This document shows, one piece after another, positions 42,658-50,145 of a DNA stretch of 64,000 nucleotides. The notes under the pieces were generated by a model that made no database searches, was not told the origin of the DNA, and saw nothing but the letters and a program-made list of their open reading frames with translations. A program made the translations under genes and the position numbers. Positions within the stretch are counted from its first letter, which is position 1. Each line of letters starts with the position of its first letter. The stretch comes from Bradyrhizobium sp. 139. Its GTDB lineage: Bacteria; Pseudomonadota; Alphaproteobacteria; Rhizobiales; Xanthobacteraceae. The stretch is from the NCBI RefSeq assembly GCF_023074175.1, contig NZ_JADPKS010000176.1, forward strand, positions 1 through 64,000. The letters run 5' to 3'.

Positions 42658-43944
42658 ATGACTCCACCGGCTACCTTCTCCTTCGACACCCCCGGCGACG
42701 CCGAACGCGCGGCAGAGCTGCGCCGCGTGAAAGCATCGGCGACGCTGGTGCTGGTCTCGACGTTGGCGCTGTTTGTCGTCGCGAAATGGCTGCTGCCCGT
42801 GCATCCACTGTTCGGCTTCATCGCCGCCTTCGCGGAAGCCGCGACCATCGGAGGGCTCGCCGACTGGTACGCGGTGGTCGCGCTGTTCAAGCGGCCGCTC
42901 GGCCTGCCAATCCCGCACACCGCGATCATCCAGAGCAATCAGGCCCGCATCGCCGACAAGCTCGGCGAGTTCATCCAGGTGCACTTCCTCGAGGCCGGCC
43001 CGGTGGAGGCCAAGCTGAGGGAGATCGATTTCGGCTCCTTCGTCGCCGACTGGCTGCGCGACCGCAAGCGCAGCGATGACCTCGCGCGCTTCGCGCTGCG
43101 CCTGCTGCCGGAGGCTGTCTCCGCAACCGAGACGTCCGGCCTGATGACCTTCATCATTCGCCGCATGTCCTCGCAGTTCCAGGCGATCGACCTTGCCCCG
43201 CTCGCCGCCGGCACGCTGGGCGGCTTCGTGGCGGAGGGGCGGCACCAGATACTGTTCGACGATCTCCTGCGCGTGATGCATGAGACGTTGAACCAGAAGG
43301 AGACGATGGCGATGATCCGCGAGAAGGTGCGCGCGGAATTGCCGACCCTGCTCAGGCTCTATCGCGCCGACAAGTTTCTGGTGAATAAGATCGTGGCGTC
43401 TGCGACCGCCTTCTTCGAGGAGGTGCGCGGCGATCCCAAACATCCGTTCCGCGGCGAGTTCGATCGCATGGTGCTGAGCTTCGTCGACCGGCTCGGCACC
43501 GACCAGGCCTATATCGACCGAATCGAGGGATTGAAGCGCGATCTGCTCGCCCGGCCCGAGCTTGCCGATCTCGCCCGCACCGTCTGGGCCAACACGCGTT
43601 CCTTCATCGAACGCAGCGCGAGCGGCGAGACGCAGGTGCTGCAACATCATCTCGCCGGCATGTGCGTAGCCGCAGGCGAAGCGCTCGCCGGCGATTCCGA
43701 GCTGCGCGGCGAGATCAACAAGGGTCTGGTCGCGGTGCTGCACAGCTTCGTCGCCGACCAGAAGAGCGGCGTCTCGACCTTCATCTCCGATCAGGTCAAG
43801 GCGTGGAATATGGCGCAGCTGATTTCGCTGATCGAAATCAACATCGGCCGCGACCTGCAATACATCCGCTTCAACGGTTCGTTGATCGGCGGGCTCGCTG
43901 GCCTTGCCCTCTACTCCGTAGAATTCCTGCTTCGATTGTTGTGA
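42658..43944 (+). CDS. DUF445 family membrane protein
   Basis: A 428-residue protein with a membrane helix near 30-50 (ATLVLVSTLALFVVAKWLLP), then the DUF445 core GGLADWYAVVALFKRPLGLPIPHTAIIQSNQARIADKL, a long helical soluble part, and a C-terminal helix (FNGSLIGGLAGLALYSVEFLL) after SLIEINIGRDLQYIRFNG. Function is unknown in the family (YjiN-like). The ATG at 42658 is chosen over a GTG one codon earlier; no clear ribosome site is visible. It stands alone between two repeats. Confidence 0.88.
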   Translation: MTPPATFSFDTPGDAERAAELRRVKASATLVLVSTLALFVVAKWLLPVHPLFGFIAAFAEAATIGGLADWYAVVALFKRPLGLPIPHTAIIQSNQARIADKLGEFIQVHFLEAGPVEAKLREIDFGSFVADWLRDRKRSDDLARFALRLLPEAVSATETSGLMTFIIRRMSSQFQAIDLAPLAAGTLGGFVAEGRHQILFDDLLRVMHETLNQKETMAMIREKVRAELPTLLRLYRADKFLVNKIVASATAFFEEVRGDPKHPFRGEFDRMVLSFVDRLGTDQAYIDRIEGLKRDLLARPELADLARTVWANTRSFIERSASGETQVLQHHLAGMCVAAGEALAGDSELRGEINKGLVAVLHSFVADQKSGVSTFISDQVKAWNMAQLISLIEINIGRDLQYIRFNGSLIGGLAGLALYSVEFLLRLL

Positions 43945-43965
43945 CTTTTGCGTCACGGACGCTGG

Positions 43966-44013
43966 CATTCAAGCGCGGGTCTATTGTCGCTTTGGATTTC
44001 GCCCGCTTGAATG
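43966..44013. repeat. Inverted repeat downstream of the DUF445 gene
   Basis: CATTCAAGCGCGGG (43966-43979) and CCCGCTTGAATG (44002-44013) are inverted with one small gap, around a 22-base loop. There is no T-run, so it is not a classical terminator. It lies between the DUF445 stop and the hydrolase start and is different from the other repeats seen. Confidence 0.6.
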
Positions 44014-44145
44014 TCTGGAGTCGGCCGCCTAGCTGATTCATGTTGCGCTGCGGAACGTTCGAGAAGCCGGCGTGTTGGAATTGATACCCATTTGCCGGCG
44101 TCGCAAACCGCGGCCTTTTCAGCAATTCTTCCCAGGGGACCATTG

Positions 44146-44916
44146 ATGACCGCTACCGCCCAGACGCTGCGTCCGCCGTCCCGCACCTTGATGTTCCTGG
44201 AAGGGCGCGCGATCCACGAGTTCGGCGCATTTCTCGGCGCGCTACCGCTGCTGAGCCTCACGCCGCGTGGCGATGGGCATCCGGTGCTGGTGTTGCCGGG
44301 CCTCGTGGCCTCCGACGCGTCCACGCGCGCGCTGCGCACGTTTCTGACCAGCAAGGGCTACGCGGTAAGCGGCTGGCGCCAAGGCCGCAACTACGGCCTG
44401 CGCGAAGGCGTGCAGCATGCGATGGTCGATCTCGTGCAGGAGCTCAGCGACACCCATGGTCGCAAGATCAGCCTGGTCGGCTGGAGCCTCGGCGGCCTCT
44501 ATGCGCGCCAGCTCGCCAAGATGATGCCCGAGCGCGTGCGCCAGGTGATCACGCTCGGCAGCCCCTTCGCGGGCGACCCCCGTTCGACCAATGCCTGGCG
44601 CGTGTACGAGTGGGCGAGCGGGCGGAAGTCCGACGAGGTCGATCCGCAGTTTGGCGGCGAGCTTGCCGTCTCGCCGCCGGTGCCGACCACGGCGATCTTC
44701 AGCCGCACCGACGGCGTCTGCGCCTGGCAGGGCTGCATGGAGAAGACGGGCGCGCAGACCGAGAGCATCGAGATCGAGAGCAGCCATTGCGGCATGGGCC
44801 ATCACCCCGCCGCGGTCTATGCCGTCGCCGATCGCCTCGCGCAGAAGGAAGGCCAGTGGCGGCCGTTCGACCGCAGCGGCTGGCGCAGCCTGGTCTATCC
44901 CGATCCGCATCGGTAG
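44146..44916 (+). CDS. Lipase-like alpha/beta hydrolase (paralogue of 31236-32036)
   Basis: A 256-residue hydrolase with the nucleophile elbow VGWSLGG (S114), a GDGHPVLVLPGLVASD core, and the late PAAVYAVADRLAQKEG segment. These motifs align closely with the hydrolase at 31236, showing paralogy. AGGGG precedes the ATG at 44146; the earlier opening at 44011 lies in the intergenic repeat. No signal peptide. It stands between the DUF445 gene and paaX without a clear partner. Substrate unknown, probably an ester. Confidence 0.85.
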   Translation: MTATAQTLRPPSRTLMFLEGRAIHEFGAFLGALPLLSLTPRGDGHPVLVLPGLVASDASTRALRTFLTSKGYAVSGWRQGRNYGLREGVQHAMVDLVQELSDTHGRKISLVGWSLGGLYARQLAKMMPERVRQVITLGSPFAGDPRSTNAWRVYEWASGRKSDEVDPQFGGELAVSPPVPTTAIFSRTDGVCAWQGCMEKTGAQTESIEIESSHCGMGHHPAAVYAVADRLAQKEGQWRPFDRSGWRSLVYPDPHR

Positions 44917-44918
44917 TA

Positions 44919-44957
44919 CTTCCTCTCTCCCCGCTTGCAAAGAACGGGGAGAGGAAG
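44919..44957. repeat. Short inverted repeat of the CTTCCTCTC..CGGGGAGAGGAAG class
   Basis: CTTCCTCTCTCCCCG (44919-44933) and CGGGGAGAGGAAG (44945-44957) pair with a 2-base bulge. It starts two bases after the hydrolase stop, so it may also act as a terminator or message stabiliser. A related, longer repeat is at 62267-62416. Confidence 0.7.
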
Positions 44958-45017
44958 AAGCAACAACGTCGTGCCTGTCCATTGTCGCGCCCGCACCAAA
45001 CGCGCTATGCCTCGCGC

Positions 45018-45884
45018 ATGGCGCATCCGCTTTCCCGCATCATCGATCAGCTCAAACGCGAGCCATCGCGCACCGGCTCCATCGTCATCACCGTGTTCGG
45101 CGACGCCATCGTGCCGCGTGGCGGCTCGGTGTGGCTCGGCACGCTGCTGGAATTCTTCGAGAGCCTGGACATCGATAGCGGCGTGGTGCGTACCGCGATG
45201 TCGCGGCTTGCCGCCGACGGCTGGCTGACCCGCGAAAAGGTCGGCCGCAACAGCTTCTATCGGCTCGCCGAAAAGGGCCGGCAAACGTTTGAAGCCGCCA
45301 CGCGCCATATCTACGATCCGCCGCCGTCAGATTGGACCGGGCGTTTCGAACTGCTCCTGATCGGCAATGGCGAGGATCGCGACGTCTCGCGCGAGGCGCT
45401 CCGCAACGCCGGCTTCGGCAGTCCGCTGCCGGGTGTGTGGGTTGCGCCATCCGGCGTCCCGGTCCCGGACGAGGCCGCTGGCGCCATTCGCCTTGAGGTC
45501 TCGGCCGAGAACGACAGCGGCCGCCGTCTGCTCAGTGCGAGCTGGCCGCTGAACCGCACAGCGGACGCTTATGTGAAGTTCATGAAGACGTTCGAGCCCC
45601 TCCGCACCGCGCTCGCGCGCGGCTCGGGTTTATCCGAGGCCGACGCCTTCACCGCGCGCATCCTGCTGATCCATTATTACCGACGCGTCGTGTTGCGCGA
45701 TCCCTTGTTGCCCGAAAGCCTGCTGCCCGCGGACTGGCCGGGCAGGGCAGCACGCGAGCTCTGCGGCGAGATCTATCGCGCGCTGCTTGCGCCGTCGGAA
45801 CAATGGCTTGACGCCAATGGAACCAGTGAGAAGGGGCCATTGCCGCCGGCACGGAAACTCCTCGAGCGGAGGTTCGACGCCTGA
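45018..45884 (+). CDS. paaX: Phenylacetate catabolism repressor PaaX
   Basis: A 288-residue repressor of the PaaX family: an N-terminal winged helix (TGSIVITVFGDAIVPRGGSVW, then GVVRTAMSRLAADGWL), a central PaaX-like domain and a C-terminal domain with FTARILLIHYYRRVVLRDPLLPESLLP. It normally leaves DNA when phenylacetyl-CoA binds. The ATG at 45018 (MAHPLSRI) is chosen because the upstream frame overlaps the hydrolase gene. It lies directly ahead of paaA, with a candidate operator between. Confidence 0.92.
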   Translation: MAHPLSRIIDQLKREPSRTGSIVITVFGDAIVPRGGSVWLGTLLEFFESLDIDSGVVRTAMSRLAADGWLTREKVGRNSFYRLAEKGRQTFEAATRHIYDPPPSDWTGRFELLLIGNGEDRDVSREALRNAGFGSPLPGVWVAPSGVPVPDEAAGAIRLEVSAENDSGRRLLSASWPLNRTADAYVKFMKTFEPLRTALARGSGLSEADAFTARILLIHYYRRVVLRDPLLPESLLPADWPGRAARELCGEIYRALLAPSEQWLDANGTSEKGPLPPARKLLERRFDA

Positions 45885-45895
45885 TCTATATGTTA

Positions 45896-45924
45896 CAGAA
45901 ATGTCTTGCGTGATGTGATTTCTG
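45896..45924. promoter_or_regulatory. Candidate PaaX operator / paa promoter region
   Basis: CAGAAAT (45896-45902) and ATTTCTG (45918-45924) are perfectly inverted, 15 bases apart, in the 76-base gap between paaX and paaA. An AT-rich TATATA follows at 45926-45931 and GGGAGGA precedes the paaA ATG. The position suits repression of paaABCDE by PaaX. Confidence 0.5.
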
Positions 45925-45960
45925 ATATATATTTCCTTCCAATAAAGCGGGAGGACGCGC

Positions 45961-46953
45961 ATGTATACCCAGGCGCTGAACACGGCCGAAGCGGATGACC
46001 GCAGCCTCGAGGACGCGGCCAGGGCTGCGCAGTTTGAGGCCCGCATTGATGCTGAGGAACGCATCGAGCCGAACGACTGGATGCCGGCGGCCTACCGCAA
46101 GACGCTCACCCGCCAGATTTCCCAGCACGCCCATTCCGAAATCGTCGGCATGCTGCCGGAAGGCAACTGGATCACGCGCGCGCCGACGCTGCGCCGCAAG
46201 GCCGCGCTGCTCGCCAAGGTGCAGGACGAATGCGGCCATGGGCTCTATCTCTATGCCGCCGCCGAGACGCTCGGCACGTCGCGCGAAGAGCTGATCGACG
46301 CCATGCTTGCCGGCAAGGCAAAGTACTCCTCGATCTTCAACTATCCGACGCTCACCTGGGCCGACATCGGCACCATCGGCTGGCTGGTCGACGGTGCTGC
46401 GATCATGAACCAGATCCCGCTGTGCCGCTGCTCCTATGGACCTTATGCGCGCGCGATGATCCGCGTCTGCAAGGAGGAGTCCTTCCATCAGCGCCAGGGC
46501 TACGAGATCATGTTGACGCTGTGCCGCGGCTCGGACGAGCAGAAGGCGATGGGGCAGGATGCGCTGAACCGCTGGTGGTGGCCGGTGCTGATGATGTTCG
46601 GCCCGCCGGATGCGACCAGCCAGCACAGCGACACCTCGACGAAGTGGAAGATCAAGCGCTTCTCCAATGACGAGCTGCGTCAGAAATTCGTCGATGCCAC
46701 CGTGCCGCAGGCGCAATATCTCGGCCTCACCATTCCCGATCCCGGCATGATTCAGGATGACGACGGGCACTGGCGCTACAGCGAGATCGACTGGACCGAA
46801 TTCAAGCAGGTGCTCGCCGGCAACGGCCCGTGCAACCGCGACCGTATCGCCGCGCGCCGCAAGGCGCATGACGAGGGCGCTTGGGTGCGTGAGGCGGCCG
46901 CCGCCTATGCCGCAAAGCGCGCGCATCGCCGGACCGCGCGAGCCGCGGAATAA
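45961..46953 (+). CDS. paaA: Phenylacetyl-CoA 1,2-epoxidase, catalytic subunit PaaA
   Basis: A 330-residue diiron subunit that epoxidises the ring of phenylacetyl-CoA. Carboxylate and histidine ligands appear in KVQDECGHGLYLYAA and VCKEESFHQRQGYEIM. The start after GGGAGGACGCGC is clear. It heads paaABCDE. The long residues NRWWWPVLMMFGPPD and SDTSTKWKIK are typical of PaaA. Cytoplasmic, in complex with PaaB, PaaC and the reductase PaaE. Confidence 0.96.
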   Translation: MYTQALNTAEADDRSLEDAARAAQFEARIDAEERIEPNDWMPAAYRKTLTRQISQHAHSEIVGMLPEGNWITRAPTLRRKAALLAKVQDECGHGLYLYAAAETLGTSREELIDAMLAGKAKYSSIFNYPTLTWADIGTIGWLVDGAAIMNQIPLCRCSYGPYARAMIRVCKEESFHQRQGYEIMLTLCRGSDEQKAMGQDALNRWWWPVLMMFGPPDATSQHSDTSTKWKIKRFSNDELRQKFVDATVPQAQYLGLTIPDPGMIQDDDGHWRYSEIDWTEFKQVLAGNGPCNRDRIAARRKAHDEGAWVREAAAAYAAKRAHRRTARAAE

Positions 46954-46963
46954 GGAGATCACG

Positions 46964-47251
46964 ATGGCCACGCCGAACACGCCGCTGTGGGAAGTCTTCA
47001 TTCGCAGCCGCAACGGACTCGCTCACAAGCATGTCGGCTCGCTGCATGCGAACGACGCCACCATGGCACTGCAAGCCGCGCGCGACATCTATACCCGCCG
47101 AGGCGAGGGCCTGTCGATCTGGGTCGTGCCGTCGACCGCGATCACCGCGAGCGATCCCGCCGAAAAGGGCATGATGTTCGAGCCGGCGGAATCGAAGATC
47201 TACCGGCACCCGACGTTCTATGAGGTGCCCGAGGAAGTGGGGCACATGTGA
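46964..47251 (+). CDS. paaB: Phenylacetyl-CoA epoxidase subunit PaaB
   Basis: A 95-residue subunit with the PaaB pattern PLWEVFIRSRNGLAHKHVGSLHA, ALQAARDIYTRRGEGLSIWVV and a C-terminal YEVPEEVGHM. It links PaaAC units in the complex and is needed for activity. It starts ten bases after paaA with AAGGAG upstream. The longer frame opening inside paaA is rejected. Confidence 0.95.
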   Translation: MATPNTPLWEVFIRSRNGLAHKHVGSLHANDATMALQAARDIYTRRGEGLSIWVVPSTAITASDPAEKGMMFEPAESKIYRHPTFYEVPEEVGHM

Positions 47252-48027
47252 TGTCCGTCGCCAACATCCAGGTCGCCGAAACGCCGCTGGTGCTCTACGC
47301 GCTTCGCCGCGCCGACGATGCGCTGATTCTCGGGCATCGGCTGTCGGAATGGTGCGGGCATGCGCCGATGCTGGAAGAGGACATGGCGCTCTCCAACATC
47401 GCGCTCGACCTCATCGGCCAGGCGCGCGAGCTCTACAGCTACGCCGCCAAGGCCGAAGGCAAGGACAATGACGAGGACAAGCTCGCGTACCTGCGCGACA
47501 TCAGGCAGTACCGCAACCTGCTGCTGGTCGAGCAGCCGAATGGCGATTTTGCCCAGACGCTGGTGCGGCAGTTCTTCTATTCCGCCTTCGCCGACCTCTA
47601 TTGGCGTGCGATGATGACCTCGCGCGACACGACGCTCGCCGCGATTGCCGCCAAATCCGAGAAGGAGAGCGCCTATCATCTGCGCCACGCGTCGGAGTGG
47701 ATCATACGGCTGGGTGACGGCACGAACGAGAGCCACTCTCGCGCGCAGGCCGCGATCGATCACCTCTGGGCCTTCACCGGTGAGATGTTTGCCGTCGACG
47801 AGGGCGAACGCGCCCTGATCCATGCCGATATCCTCGTCGACCCGGCGAGCCTGCGTGGTCGTTGGCTGACGACGCTCTCCGATGTCCTCAGTGAAGCAAC
47901 GCTCGAGCTGCCGCAGAACAACTGGATGCAGCAGGGCGGCCGCGCAGGTAGCCACAGCGAGCATCTCGGCCACCTCCTCAGCGAGCTGCAATCGATGCAG
48001 CGCACCTTCCCGGGGCAGACATGGTGA
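47251..48027 (+). CDS. paaC: Phenylacetyl-CoA epoxidase structural subunit PaaC
   Basis: A 258-residue ferritin-like partner of PaaA that lacks a working diiron site in the family. Features are LYALRRADDALILGHRLSEWCGHAP, LALDLIGQARELYSYAA-like NIALDLIGQAREL, and DRYLRDIRQYRNLLL-like YLRDIRQYRNLLLVEQPNGDFA. The ATG at 47251 overlaps the paaB TGA; a GTG one codon earlier is also possible. It overlaps paaD by seven bases. Confidence 0.95.
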   Translation: MSVANIQVAETPLVLYALRRADDALILGHRLSEWCGHAPMLEEDMALSNIALDLIGQARELYSYAAKAEGKDNDEDKLAYLRDIRQYRNLLLVEQPNGDFAQTLVRQFFYSAFADLYWRAMMTSRDTTLAAIAAKSEKESAYHLRHASEWIIRLGDGTNESHSRAQAAIDHLWAFTGEMFAVDEGERALIHADILVDPASLRGRWLTTLSDVLSEATLELPQNNWMQQGGRAGSHSEHLGHLLSELQSMQRTFPGQTW

Positions 48028-48524
48028 CCGTGCTCGACCGCGACACCGAGCCGCGCCAGCGCGCCTGGGATGCCGCGGCCAGCGTTGTCGATCCGGAAAT
48101 TCCCGTGCTGACCATCGCCGATCTCGGCGTGCTCCGCGACGTCGTTCTCGACGGCGATCACGTCGAGGTCGCGATCACGCCGACCTATTCGGGTTGTCCG
48201 GCGATGAACATGATCGCGCTTGAAATCGAGGTCGCGTTGGCCCGCGCTGGCTTTCATCGCCCGACGGTACGCACGGTGCTGTCGCCGGCCTGGACCACCG
48301 ACTGGATGAGCGAGGAGGGCCGCCGGAAGCTTCACGCCTACGGCATCGCGCCGCCGCAAGCCTCGAATTCGCGCCGCGCGCTATTCGGCGAGCAGGCCGT
48401 TGCGTGCCCGCAATGCAGCTCGGCGAATACCGAGCTGCTGTCCGAATTCGGCTCGACCTCCTGCAAGGCGCTGTGGCGCTGCAAGGCCTGCCGCGAACCC
48501 TTTGACTATTTCAAGTGTCATTGA
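48021..48524 (+). CDS. paaD: Phenylacetate pathway Fe-S assembly factor PaaD
   Basis: A 167-residue protein with an N-terminal DUF59/MIP18-type domain (PEIPVLTIADLGVLRDV, PTYSGCPAMNMIA) and a C-terminal zinc-ribbon-like part with CPQC and CKAC pairs. PaaD is believed to help mature the Fe-S cluster of PaaE or the epoxidase. The ATG overlaps the paaC end, so translation is coupled. Confidence 0.93.
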   Translation: MVTVLDRDTEPRQRAWDAAASVVDPEIPVLTIADLGVLRDVVLDGDHVEVAITPTYSGCPAMNMIALEIEVALARAGFHRPTVRTVLSPAWTTDWMSEEGRRKLHAYGIAPPQASNSRRALFGEQAVACPQCSSANTELLSEFGSTSCKALWRCKACREPFDYFKCH

Positions 48525-48526
48525 CC

Positions 48527-49609
48527 ATGTCAGCAGCCGCACCGCGCTTCCATCGCCTGGCCGTCAACGATCTTCGCCGCGAGGCGTCCGACGCAGTATC
48601 GCTGACATTTGCCATCCCAACGGAGCTTGCGACCGACTACGCTTTCACACCCGGCCAATACCTCACGCTCCGCACCATGCTGGATGGCGAGGAGGTGCGC
48701 CGCTCCTATTCGATCTGCTCGGGTCCTGACGATGGGGAGATCCGTATCGCCGTGAAGAAGGTCGACGGCGGCGCATTCTCGAGCTGGGCGGCGGACGAAC
48801 TGAAAGCCGGCGATGAGCTCGACGTGATGACGCCGACCGGACGCTTTGGCATGGTCCCGCCGGCCGAGGCCGGGCGCATCCATGTCGGATTTGCCGCAGG
48901 CTCCGGCATCACGCCGATCCTGTCGATCGTCAAGGGCACGCTCGCGCGCGAGCCGGACAGCCGCTTCTTCCTGTTCTACGGCAATCGTGCAACCGACAAC
49001 ATCATGTTTGTCGAGGCGCTCGAAGAGCTCAAGGATCGCTTCATCGACCGCCTCTCGATCTTCCACGTCATCTCCGGCGAGGAGCAGGACATCCCGATCC
49101 TGCATGGCCGGCTCGACGGCGACAAGGTGAGGGTGCTGCTTCGCTCGCTGGTGCCGGCCGCAAGTGTCGATCATGTCTTCATCTGTGGGCCCCTTGGCAT
49201 GAGCGAGGAGATCGAGGCGACCTGCCGAGGGCTCGGCATCGCGGATGATCGTATCCACGTGGAGCGGTTCGTCTCCGAATTCGGCGGCAAGCCGCGACCG
49301 AAGAAGGTTGTTGCTCCCGACGCGCCGCCAAAGGCAATCGCCTCGCTGATCATCGACGGCAAGCGCCGCGACGTTCCGGTCGCCGAGGACGAGGCGATCC
49401 TCGATGCCGCGTTGCGCGCCGGCGTCGACCTGCCTTTCGCCTGCAAGGGCGGCATGTGCTCGACCTGCCGCGCCAAGCTGGTCGAGGGTGAGGCGCCGAT
49501 GGACATCAACTATTCGCTGGAGCCCTGGGAGTTGAAGGCCGGCTTCGTCCTGACCTGCCAGGCAAAGCCATCGTCGGAGCGGGTCGTGGTCGATTACGAT
49601 CACGTTTGA
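48527..49609 (+). CDS. paaE: Phenylacetyl-CoA epoxidase reductase PaaE
   Basis: A 360-residue FAD/[2Fe-2S] reductase that passes electrons from NADPH to PaaA. It has an FAD-binding barrel with RRSYSICS, an NAD(P) domain (GSGITPILSIVKG, FICGPLGM) and a C-terminal plant-type ferredoxin domain with CKGGMCSTC and a last cysteine in LTCQAKP. The ATG at 48527 follows the paaD stop by two bases; a GTG at 48515 is an alternative. Confidence 0.95.
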   Translation: MSAAAPRFHRLAVNDLRREASDAVSLTFAIPTELATDYAFTPGQYLTLRTMLDGEEVRRSYSICSGPDDGEIRIAVKKVDGGAFSSWAADELKAGDELDVMTPTGRFGMVPPAEAGRIHVGFAAGSGITPILSIVKGTLAREPDSRFFLFYGNRATDNIMFVEALEELKDRFIDRLSIFHVISGEEQDIPILHGRLDGDKVRVLLRSLVPAASVDHVFICGPLGMSEEIEATCRGLGIADDRIHVERFVSEFGGKPRPKKVVAPDAPPKAIASLIIDGKRRDVPVAEDEAILDAALRAGVDLPFACKGGMCSTCRAKLVEGEAPMDINYSLEPWELKAGFVLTCQAKPSSERVVVDYDHV

Positions 49610-49664
49610 CAGTTATGGCCAAGCAGCAGAGCATTATGGATAGACATTTGTCTGGGAGAAGCGC

Positions 49665-50114
49665 GTGAACGTCAAAGCGGCCCTGTCGCCCGAGGATATT
49701 GCCCGCGCTTGTGCCGACGCGATGTGGGCGGAGGACGATGCCTCCAAGGGTCTCGGCATGGAGATCGTCGAGATCGGCCCGGGCTTTGCGACGCTGGCGA
49801 TGAATGTGCGGCCGGACATGGTCAACGGCCAGCGCATCGCCCATGGCGGTTTCATCTTCACGCTCGCCGATTCCGCGTTTGCCTTTGCCTGCAACTCGCA
49901 CAATGAACGTGTCGTGGCGGCACAGGGCCAGATCACCTTCATCAAAACGGGCAAACTTGGCGACCGCCTCCTTGCAAAAGCGCGCGAGATCAGCCGTGGC
50001 GGACGCTCCGGCATCTACGACGTGCGCGTGACAGCAGGCGACACCGTCATCGCAGAATTCCGCGGGCATTCGCGTGTCATTCCCGGCACGTGGCTGCCGG
50101 TGCAAGATCAATAA
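49665..50114 (+). CDS. paaI: Hotdog-fold acyl-CoA thioesterase PaaI
   Basis: A 149-residue thioesterase with the PaaI signature GQRIAHGGFIFTLADSAFAFACNS. It hydrolyses ring-hydroxylated phenylacetyl-CoA and similar dead-end thioesters, sparing CoA. The start is GTG at 49665 with GGGAG seven bases upstream. It sits 55 bases after paaE and 31 before paaK, in the same transcript. Cytoplasmic tetramer in the family. Confidence 0.93.
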   Translation: MNVKAALSPEDIARACADAMWAEDDASKGLGMEIVEIGPGFATLAMNVRPDMVNGQRIAHGGFIFTLADSAFAFACNSHNERVVAAQGQITFIKTGKLGDRLLAKAREISRGGRSGIYDVRVTAGDTVIAEFRGHSRVIPGTWLPVQDQ

Positions 50115-50145
50115 GAGAAGAACAAATCAGTGTGGGGAAACGAGA

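Noticed and set aside
44610..45017. Extension of the PaaX frame upstream of 45018
   Set aside because: It overlaps the lipase-like hydrolase gene and the following repeat; the conserved PaaX start is at 45018.
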